In this document: positions 28,228 through 34,632 of the stretch, piece by piece
How the letters are laid out: each line of letters starts with the position of its first letter
Position numbering within the stretch: position 1 is the stretch's first letter
Source: Rhizobium sp. NLR16a
Lineage (GTDB): Bacteria; Pseudomonadota; Alphaproteobacteria; Rhizobiales; Rhizobiaceae
Reading direction: 5' to 3'
DNA: 64,000 nucleotides
Assembly: GCF_017948245.1 (NCBI RefSeq)
Contig: NZ_CP072866.1
Location: 1 to 64,000, forward strand
Program-made: the position numbers and the translations under genes
The notes under the pieces: generated by a model
Seen by the model: only the letters and a program-made list of their open reading frames with translations
Databases searched by the model: none
Told to the model about the DNA's origin: nothing

Positions 28228-28304
28228 TGCCCTATCCCCAAGTTGTCATGACCTCGCCTGACAGGCTGGCACGATATCAATGACATAGATCCGCGGTGAT
28301 GAAA

Positions 28305-28318
28305 TTGACCGGCGTCAA
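28305..28318. promoter_or_regulatory. FixK/FNR-type box at groEL paralogue promoter
   Basis: TTGAC-CGGC-GTCAA, perfect arms. Centre 28311.5; minus start near 28270 fits groEL; plus start near 28353 could serve the small membrane protein at 28449. Confidence 0.8.
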
Positions 28319-28448
28319 AAGCGGCCGCCAGGAAATCGGCGCGGCGGCAATTTGATCCTGCGCAATGCCTCTTCGATGGCGCCCTCTAGACTGTTGCCGT
28401 GAAGACAATCGTTCTCACTGGCTCACCAGCTACGATTGGAGCAAGGCC

Positions 28449-28661
28449 GTGAACCACTTCTCCGCGGGACGATGGCTGCGATGGCTTATCATCGATCACC
28501 TCCTGTTGATCGTTCTCATTCTGATGGTTGCGGCCGTCTTCAGCATCCCAGCGATCAAAGCTATGATCGAGCACGATCAGCGAAATGCGCCGCTGATGGG
28601 TTCGACACCGCAGCAGTCCGTGCTGGCTGGGACCCCTCACTCGACCTCCAGCGAGCGATAG
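28449..28661 (+). CDS. Small single-pass membrane protein (candidate)
   Basis: 70 residues from GTG 28449 (GGAG about eight bases upstream). One clear membrane segment (HLLLIVLILMVAAVFSIPAI), preceded by basic and aromatic residues, followed by a polar tail rich in Ser, Thr and Pro. I do not recognise a family. The last 25 bp overlap the 3' end of the convergent P1B ATPase gene. The plus side of the box at 28305 could drive it. Confidence 0.45.
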   Translation: MNHFSAGRWLRWLIIDHLLLIVLILMVAAVFSIPAIKAMIEHDQRNAPLMGSTPQQSVLAGTPHSTSSER

Positions 28662-30937
28662 ATCTCCTCCTCCTGCGCAAAATGAAGACGTGTGATCGCC
28701 TCCAGCCCGTGCAGCAGCCGCTGGACCTCATGAAGCTGCGCCTCTGTCGGCGCCTTGCCGTCGAACGCCTTGCGCATGACGGTGAGGTTGTGAATTTGCC
28801 GCTGAATTTCCATGTGCGTCCGGCTCATTCCGGCCAGAATGTCAGGCTTGGCGTTTTTTTGGCGAAGCCGCGCGTAAACCTGTTCGTCCCTCTTCTCGTG
28901 GGGAAGGAGACGGTCGCGCAGCCCGCGATCCAGTCTTTGGAGCTCGTCTATTGCCTCTTCCTGTGGCAGGCGTGCAATTCGATCTGCCGTCATGCCAATA
29001 TCGTCGACCACGTCAGCCAATGCCTTATGCTCGGCCTCCAGTCTCTGCAGGTCTTCGTTGCTCAACCGCGGCGAGGCCATGGCGAAGGAGACAGGTGGCC
29101 CCAGGGCGCGCAGGGCATTCAGGATGACGGCGACATCGATCGCCTCCTGAAAAAGCGCTCCTTCGACCGGCGTCAGATAACCGAGGGCGGCAGCAATCAT
29201 GCCTGCGACCGAAAGGGCCATGCCGGCATAAACGCTCTGTAGCGCGATCGCGCGCGAGCGGCGTGCGATATGGAGGGCACCGACCAGCCTGTCCAGACGA
29301 TCGACGAGGATCACGACATCCGCCGCTTCGGACGAAGCAGCGGCACCGCGCGCTCCCATTGCTATGCCGACATCGGCGGCGGCAAGCGCGGGCGCATCAT
29401 TGACCCCATCGCCGATCATCAGCACGGGACGGCCTCTCACCCGCTCCTTGTCGACCGCGTTCGTCTTGTCCTCGGGCTTCATTTCGCTGATGACGTCATC
29501 CACTCCGAGGAATGCGCCAACACCTGCAGCGAGATCGGCGCGATCGCCGGTAACGAGAACGATGCGCGCAATGCCGGTCTCGCGCAGATGCCGCAATACG
29601 TAACCCGCTTCGGGACGAATCTGGTCTGCCAGAAGCATCGCCCCGGCCAGGGCGCCGTCTATTGTCACAACGACTGCGACCGTTCCGTCGCGCCGTATCC
29701 ATGCCTCGATCTCGCGGCGAAAGTCCGAGTCCTCAATGCCTGTGCTCGCGAAAGCCCAGCCGCCGACCACGACCTCTCGCCCGGCGACGCGGCCCGTCAA
29801 TCCTGAGCCTGCCGTTTCCCGGACGCCGCTGGGTACATCAAGCCGCAGCCCCCGTTCACGGGCGGCGGCCACGAGGGCCTGGGCCACGACATGAGGCGAG
29901 CTCTGATCCAGCGATGCCGCCACCCTCAAGAGGTCGAGCGGATCGAGGTCGCCGCGTGCCTTGATCTCAATCAGGCGGGCCCGACCATCGGTAACCGTTC
30001 CCGTCTTGTCGAGAAGCACCGTCCTCGCGGCAGCAAGGGCTTCAAGGGCGCCTCCGTCTTTCACCAGGACGCCTTTCTTTGCGCAGCGCGAGATGCCGGA
30101 CACGATGGCGACGGGTACGGCGAGTATCAGCGGACAGGGCGTCGCCACCACGATGACGGCAAGAGCCCGGGTTGCCTCGCCGGTCAGTGCCCAGGCTGAA
30201 GCGGCAATCGACAAGGTGAGGGCCAGGAAGGCCAAACCGAATTTGGCCGCCAATCGCACGATCGGCGCTTTCGTCCGCTGTGCTGCCTCGACCAGCCGGA
30301 TGACGCCGGCATAGGTGCTGTCGGCAGCCGCGCTCGTCGCCTTCAGGTCGAACGCATCGCCGGCATTCGTGGAGCCGCTCATCACCGCCTGTCCAGATTG
30401 CCGTCGGATAGGCAGCGCCTCGCCCGTCAGTGCGGATTCATCTAGGACGGCAAGGTTGCCCTCGACAATGCCATCGACGGGAACAACTTCGCCGCGGCGG
30501 ACCAGAACGAGATCGCCAGGCGCGATGGCCGACACCGCAACATCCTCGATGCGGCTGTCTTGATACCGGGCCGCGCGCGTTGGCACCCGGCTCAGCAGTG
30601 CTGTCATCTCCCGGCTTGCCCTGTTTTGCGCGAAGTTCTCCAGGAACTGCCCGCCAGTAAACATGAGTGCCACGACAATCCCGGCCAGATACTCTCCAAA
30701 CAGGATGGCCCCGCCCATCGCCAGCGCCGCGATGAGATCCAGGCCGAAATCCTTCCTGTGCAGACCAATGCCGATATCGATGACGAGCACCGCAAAGACG
30801 ACTGCTGTGCCCGTCGTCCAAAATTGCGTCGCAAGGCTCTCTTGCCCCACAAATCTGGCCAATCCACCGCCGACCAGAGCCAATGTTACCAATGGCAGCA
30901 TCCATGCTTTGGCGACACGCCAGCCGGGCATCCGCAT
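28637..30937 (-). CDS. nia: P1B-5-type metal ATPase with C-terminal hemerythrin-like domain (Nia-like)
   Basis: 766 residues. No N-terminal metal-binding (HMA) domain. Membrane metal motif TPCPLILA, phosphorylation motif DKTGTVTDG, actuator TGEALP, hinge GDGVNDAPAL. The nucleotide-domain dipeptide, normally HP, reads PH (DQSSPHVVAQ). From about residue 610 a hemerythrin-like bundle follows: LEAEHKAL, LPHEKRDEQVY, SRTHMEIQ and LHFAQEEEIY supply His and Glu ligands for a di-iron site. This matches Nia of S. meliloti, an iron/nickel exporter expressed in nodules. ATG 30937 chosen (GGAG nine bases upstream); a GTG at 30964 has the site too close. No box was found directly upstream. Confidence 0.88.
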   Translation of the reverse strand: MRMPGWRVAKAWMLPLVTLALVGGGLARFVGQESLATQFWTTGTAVVFAVLVIDIGIGLHRKDFGLDLIAALAMGGAILFGEYLAGIVVALMFTGGQFLENFAQNRASREMTALLSRVPTRAARYQDSRIEDVAVSAIAPGDLVLVRRGEVVPVDGIVEGNLAVLDESALTGEALPIRRQSGQAVMSGSTNAGDAFDLKATSAAADSTYAGVIRLVEAAQRTKAPIVRLAAKFGLAFLALTLSIAASAWALTGEATRALAVIVVATPCPLILAVPVAIVSGISRCAKKGVLVKDGGALEALAAARTVLLDKTGTVTDGRARLIEIKARGDLDPLDLLRVAASLDQSSPHVVAQALVAAARERGLRLDVPSGVRETAGSGLTGRVAGREVVVGGWAFASTGIEDSDFRREIEAWIRRDGTVAVVVTIDGALAGAMLLADQIRPEAGYVLRHLRETGIARIVLVTGDRADLAAGVGAFLGVDDVISEMKPEDKTNAVDKERVRGRPVLMIGDGVNDAPALAAADVGIAMGARGAAASSEAADVVILVDRLDRLVGALHIARRSRAIALQSVYAGMALSVAGMIAAALGYLTPVEGALFQEAIDVAVILNALRALGPPVSFAMASPRLSNEDLQRLEAEHKALADVVDDIGMTADRIARLPQEEAIDELQRLDRGLRDRLLPHEKRDEQVYARLRQKNAKPDILAGMSRTHMEIQRQIHNLTVMRKAFDGKAPTEAQLHEVQRLLHGLEAITRLHFAQEEEIYRSLEVE

Positions 30938-31092
30938 GTGGACGTTTCTCCGTTTCTGAACCACGGCCTCCCGAAGCAGACGTGACGAATATGGCCGGAG
31001 ACCCCTTGCACTCCGGACACTCGGACTGCGCCCGCATTGGGAAAGCCGAATACATCACTAGTCCACGCCGATCGGTCAAACCTTGAGCATGA

Positions 31093-31689
31093 TCATCCTG
31101 CGGGGGGCGCGCCCAGGGATAGAGGTTGAAGCCCGACCTGCTCGCAGATGAATTCAGCAAGGGTTTCGATGGGACCGATCAGATCGATCTCCCCGTCGTG
31201 CATCGCCGCATTCTCCGGCATGTCCGGAAAGGAGGCTTCCGCCGGATCTTGCACCAAAGCGATGCCGCCAGCTTCTTTCAGGAACTTCAGGCCTAGCGTT
31301 CCATCTTTCAGGGCGCCCGAAAGGATCACGCCGATCGTACGCGGGGCAATTGCGGCGGCAAGAGACATGAAAAGGGCGTCGACGTTGTGGGCTCGATAGA
31401 AGCCATCGGCCAACAAATGTACTCGGCAATCCTTCGACACGCTCAGGTGCCGGCCAGGCGGGCTCAACAGACAGGTGCCGTGTTCGAGTTGCTCGCCTTC
31501 GCGTGCGAAGCGCACTGGAAGCGCGCATAGTCGTGCGAGAACCTCAGGCAGGTAACTCGGCGGCTCAATTGGTCGATGGATGACGACCAAGACAGAGGCT
31601 GGGAGTTCTGCCGGCAAATAACTCAGTAACTTCGAAACGGCTTCAATTCCACCCGCAGAGGCTCCGATAGCGACAACATCCCGTTTCAT
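31093..31689 (-). CDS. Stand-alone CheB-type methylesterase domain protein
   Basis: 198 residues, only the catalytic domain: no receiver domain. Catalytic triad visible: Ser in GASAGGIEAV, His in VIHRPIEP and Asp in LSGALKDGTLG. In chemotaxis CheB removes methyl groups or deamidates glutamine on receptors. No chemoreceptor, CheR or CheA in the window, so it may act on another methylated protein or have been recruited to the stress regulon. ATG 31689; the box at 31747 gives a predicted leader of 23 nt. Confidence 0.86.
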   Translation of the reverse strand: MKRDVVAIGASAGGIEAVSKLLSYLPAELPASVLVVIHRPIEPPSYLPEVLARLCALPVRFAREGEQLEHGTCLLSPPGRHLSVSKDCRVHLLADGFYRAHNVDALFMSLAAAIAPRTIGVILSGALKDGTLGLKFLKEAGGIALVQDPAEASFPDMPENAAMHDGEIDLIGPIETLAEFICEQVGLQPLSLGAPPAG

Positions 31690-31746
31690 GATCTACCTCG
31701 ACCATCCGATTTTCCGATCCTTTAGCCGATGATAGGTTTTCGGACA

Positions 31747-31760
31747 TTGACGTTGGTCAA
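31747..31760. promoter_or_regulatory. FixK/FNR-type box for cheB-like gene
   Basis: TTGAC-GTTG-GTCAA. Centre 31753.5; minus start near 31712, 23 nt before the ATG at 31689. Confidence 0.78.
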
Positions 31761-32027
31761 GGTCGAAAAAATCAGCCTCAGTGACCAGAGTTTGGCGCAA
31801 TTCCTCTTCATCGAAGTTCGAGCAATTGACCCTTCAATGCCGATCGAGATCCGTCGGGTCATCTCCTGAGCTCCCGCGGTAGGCGATGCCTTGATCGGAA
31901 ATTGCATAAATGCATTGAACCGCTCAATCCTTCGCAGACCACCGCCGTCGACGTCTCGACTGGGAGGCGGCTGTCCGAAGCGAGCCACTCCTGTTTCCCC
32001 CGCGTGCAACAACTTCATTCGACGTCT

Positions 32028-32041
32028 TTGATTCGAATCAA
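32028..32041 (+). promoter_or_regulatory. Perfectly palindromic FixK/FNR box
   Basis: TTGAT-TCGA-ATCAA; even the spacer is palindromic. Centre 32034.5; plus start near 32076, just before the small-protein operon at 32095-33393. Confidence 0.82.
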
Positions 32042-32094
32042 AGAGCGCCGGAACATTTCGCCTATGGTGAACGAAAGAAGAAGGAGCTCATCTC

Positions 32095-32193
32095 ATGTAT
32101 ATCGCTCGCGCCTCGGAAGACCTCCGAGTATCGCGGGCTTCATGTCGAACGTATCGTTGCGCCGATAGGGGAGAAATTGGATGTCCGTCTTAA
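32095..32193 (+). CDS. Candidate leader peptide, 32 residues
   Basis: ATG 32095 follows AAGGAG with eight-base spacing and sits 19 nt after the predicted transcript start. The peptide MYIARASEDLRVSRASCR... is Arg-rich and overlaps the start of the next gene by 13 bp, so ribosomes could be handed on. It may be a real short protein, a leader, or a remnant. No homology recognised. Confidence 0.3.
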   Translation: MYIARASEDLRVSRASCRTYRCADRGEIGCPS

Positions 32194-32438
32194 TTGCTTC
32201 GAATGAGCAGCAACTGCCAGATTTCAGGGTTAAGCGTGAAGAGGCCAGCCACTGGACGATCAGCCCGCTCACGCCCCGAGCAGCCCATTGGATGCGCGCG
32301 AATTTCGGCCAAGGCGATCCAAAAGAGGATCAGATCATCAAGACCAACCTCATTGGCGCCAACGCACTGATCAGGAAAGCCCGTTCTTTCGGCTTCGTGA
32401 CGGAATATGTCGGGCCGGTTACCACCTTTCATTTCTGA
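32181..32438 (+). CDS. Small protein, paralogue of the 99-residue protein at 20731
   Basis: 85 residues, start ATG 32181 after GGGGAGAAATTGG. Core HWTISPLTPRAAHWMRANF and ANALIRKARSFGFVTEYVG matches the protein encoded at 20731-21030. No signal peptide. Charged, with an aromatic C-terminal end (TTFHF). Unknown family. First full gene of an operon with a secreted protein and a BON protein (gaps 11 and 53 bp), behind the palindromic box at 32028. Confidence 0.72.
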   Translation: MSVLIASNEQQLPDFRVKREEASHWTISPLTPRAAHWMRANFGQGDPKEDQIIKTNLIGANALIRKARSFGFVTEYVGPVTTFHF

Positions 32439-32449
32439 AGGAGAAGAAA

Positions 32450-32692
32450 ATGCGGATGCCAGCAGCGATTTTCGTTTCTTCCATCGGCCTCGTCGGTCTG
32501 ATGAGCCTGGACGGGGCAGGCCACGGCATTTCGAAGGGTCCACGGGTGACCCTGCCGGCGGCGGCTTACAACGACCAAAGCCCAATTCAGAGATCGCGCG
32601 CACAACTTGACCAACTGCGCAGCGCCTTGCTTCAGCAGAAGGAGGGGTTGCGCGCGAAATCGGCAAACGAACGCATGGGGCTTCCCGTCTGA
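32450..32692 (+). CDS. Small secreted protein
   Basis: 80 residues. AAGGAG seven bases before ATG 32450. Signal-peptide-like start (MRMPAAIFVSSIGLVGLMSL) with likely cleavage near residue 25, then a Gln/Arg/Leu-rich helical mature part (RSRAQLDQLRSALLQQKEGL). Probably periplasmic. No family recognised. Middle gene of the 32181-33393 run. Confidence 0.6.
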   Translation: MRMPAAIFVSSIGLVGLMSLDGAGHGISKGPRVTLPAAAYNDQSPIQRSRAQLDQLRSALLQQKEGLRAKSANERMGLPV

Positions 32693-32745
32693 AAGCGCCT
32701 TCGGCCGTTGCCGGAAAAAGTCCTGAAAGCAGAAAGGAGCAAATC

Positions 32746-33393
32746 ATGGACGATATTACTCTCAGACAGAACATCATCGACGAGCTTGACTTCGAACCCA
32801 GTATCGATGCCGCCAACATCGGAATATCCGTCGAAGAGGGCATCGTCACTCTCACCGGTCACGTCGGCTCCTACTCAGAAAAGGAGACCGCCGAGCGAGT
32901 GGTAAAGCGGATCAAAGGCGTGCGAGGCATTGCCCAAGAGATCGACGTCAGGATCTTCGGAAACTACGAGGCTTCCGACGATGATATCGCCCGCCGCGCC
33001 GCCAACATGCTCGACTGGAACGTTTCCGTCCCGAAGGGCGCAATCCAGGTCAAGGTCCAAAAGGGCTGGATCACGCTCACCGGCAAGGCCGAATGGCAAT
33101 ATCAGAAAAATGCTGCGTCCGATGCCGTTCGCAACCTCGTGGGCGTCGTCGGCCTGTCGAATTTGATCGAGATCAGTCCTCGTGTCAGCGCTGCTGACGT
33201 GAAGAAGCGCATCGAGGATGCGTTCAAGCGTGATGCCGAGCTGGAATCGCAGGGGATTCGGGTCGAAGTGTCCGGCGGCAGCGTAACTCTCAAAGGCAAG
33301 GTCCATACTTGGTCGGAGCGGAGAGCGGCCGAACGGGCAGCCTGGTCGGCTCCGGGAATCAAGACGTTAAATGATCAAATAGCGATCGGATGA
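32746..33393 (+). CDS. Triple BON-domain protein
   Basis: 215 residues, three BON repeats: about 1-70 (NIGISVEEGIVTLTGHVGSY), 75-145 (IQVKVQKGWITLTGKAEW) and 148-215 (GIRVEVSGGSVTLKGKVHTW). No signal peptide, so cytoplasmic in this form, unlike the periplasmic OsmY. BON domains are thought to bind phospholipid or small ligands in stress. AAAGGAG precedes the ATG. Same length and domain plan as the protein at 43918, clearly a paralogue. Last gene of the operon behind the 32028 box; a stem-loop follows. Confidence 0.88.
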   Translation: MDDITLRQNIIDELDFEPSIDAANIGISVEEGIVTLTGHVGSYSEKETAERVVKRIKGVRGIAQEIDVRIFGNYEASDDDIARRAANMLDWNVSVPKGAIQVKVQKGWITLTGKAEWQYQKNAASDAVRNLVGVVGLSNLIEISPRVSAADVKKRIEDAFKRDAELESQGIRVEVSGGSVTLKGKVHTWSERRAAERAAWSAPGIKTLNDQIAIG

Positions 33394-33419
33394 CCGGATT
33401 AAGGCACATCAAATTTCGT

Positions 33420-33445
33420 GCCGGGGAGGTTTTGCTGTCCCCGGC
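33420..33445 (+). terminator. Stem-loop after BON gene
   Basis: Arms GCCGGGGA (33420-33427) and TCCCCGGC (33438-33445), 10-nt loop containing four T; no T run after the stem. Confidence 0.4.
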
Positions 33446-33572
33446 GTGACTGCATCAGCGATTGCATGCAGGTCATCCGAGAAGGCGACGCGCTGTTGCC
33501 CGTGCAACAAGAAACGCTGCTCCGTCAGGACGGCGAGGCGGCATTCCGTCGCTTGGCGTGAATGGGTTTCAT

Positions 33573-33995
33573 ATGACATCCGAACTGAAGATCGGCCAGT
33601 TGCAGGAAACTCAGATAGAGCGTGCGTATGTCGTCGCGCAGGCGGCAATGCCACGTCTGACGCTCGCCTCCTGGCGTCAGGTCACTAGCGGTTCGGAACG
33701 CCGCAACTTCATCGTCGCGGCCGATATCGATGATCGCGTCCGCGGACTCTGCCACGCTCGAATCGAGAACCACCCACTTGCCGGGCGTCTGTTCGATGTT
33801 GCGATTTTCATCGTGGTGAGCGCGTTTCGCGAGCAAGAGATCGCCGCAAAGCTCTTTTCCAATGTGAGGAACAAGGCGATTGACGCGAACTGCAATTATT
33901 TAAGGGTATGGACGCTCAGGCCAGAGAACTGGAGCCTCCTCGATGACCGGGAATATCGTCATCGTTGGGATCACGGGAGCATGCACCCGCTTTGA
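33573..33995 (+). CDS. GNAT-like protein, divergent
   Basis: 140 residues from ATG 33573 (no strong ribosome site seen). The layout looks like a GNAT acetyltransferase: substrate part, a central strand (RVRGLCHARIENHPLAGRLF), VAIFIVVSAFREQEIAAKLF where the acetyl-CoA loop should be, and a late strand (NYLRVWTLRPENW). The acetyl-CoA motif R/Q-x-x-G-x-G/A is poor (REQEIAAK), so activity is uncertain. A related protein is encoded at 38293. No box found in the 180 bp upstream. Confidence 0.55.
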   Translation: MTSELKIGQLQETQIERAYVVAQAAMPRLTLASWRQVTSGSERRNFIVAADIDDRVRGLCHARIENHPLAGRLFDVAIFIVVSAFREQEIAAKLFSNVRNKAIDANCNYLRVWTLRPENWSLLDDREYRHRWDHGSMHPL

Positions 33996-34199
33996 CCCTC
34001 CTTCCAGCTGCCGTAATCGCTCGGCGCCCTAAGACGGGGTTGCGTCCGATTTCGTCCAGCAGAATTCAACGCTGCGCAGATCAGTCACGAAACGTCAGGA
34101 TAGATAGGTTCGGTTCGGCCCTCGCTGGCCCACCGCCAGAGCTCCACGTTGAGAACAAGCGAGCTGACAGCAAGAGTATTCAGATCAGCCGATGTACAA

Positions 34200-34400
34200 G
34201 CTGACTTGATCGCGACGCAATGCCGCGATTGGCGAAACATGCCGACCGCATCTTGTCTCGCAAGCAGGATCGGGACCGTCGCCCTATCGATCATCGCTTG
34301 GGTAACGAATATCCGCTCGCAGCCGCGCATGGCCATAGGCTGCCATGACGAGCATGTTGGCAGGCAGCTCGGACGTCACACGTGATCGCGACAGCATGTT
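34200..34400 (-). pseudogene. Decayed universal stress protein, C-terminal part
   Basis: On the minus strand one frame reads NMLVMAAYGHARLRADI and then stops, while another frame continues ERIFVTQAMIDRATVPILLA. Put together they give the USP C-terminal signature (MGAYGHSRLRERIF...TPVLLAR) with at least one frameshift inside the ATP-binding motif. Upstream sequence is too worn to follow. A relic of a further USP copy of the island. Confidence 0.6.
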
Positions 34401-34583
34401 CATAGAACGATACCAGCCGGGCTCGCAAAAGCAGCGCCGGACTGGCAGGCAGGGAAGCGCCAGTAGTAGAGCTCAATTGAATAGGTTCCGCGTGCTAAAT
34501 TGATTCCCTATCGAAATGGCCGCCGATTGCTGCTCCGCGTCATCATCGAATGCAAAGTTAGTCCATCTATTTCCCGCGAGGAT

Positions 34584-34597
34584 TTGATGTTGATCAA
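34584..34597 (+). promoter_or_regulatory. FixK/FNR-type box upstream of the triple-fusion gene
   Basis: TTGAT-GTTG-ATCAA, perfect arms. Centre 34590.5; predicted start near 34632, one base before the ATG at 34633. Confidence 0.75.
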
Positions 34598-34632
34598 TGC
34601 GTGGCAGATCAACAGGCACACATTCTATCTGT

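Larger units (their letters stand above)
31690..32094. other. Intergenic region with two FixK boxes, no gene seen
   Basis: About 400 bp between divergent transcription units. Besides the two boxes (31747, 32028) I see no convincing coding sequence, RNA gene or repeat. Confidence 0.5.

Noticed and set aside
26248..28251. 667-codon open frame on the plus strand
   Set aside because: It lies fully antisense to the groEL paralogue, is rich in Arg/Asp/His typical of a reverse-strand shadow in high G+C DNA, and has no ribosome site.
30965..31092. Search for a FixK box upstream of the Nia-like ATPase
   Set aside because: A TTTGACC half site is present but the second half (CGGCG) does not match; no box called.
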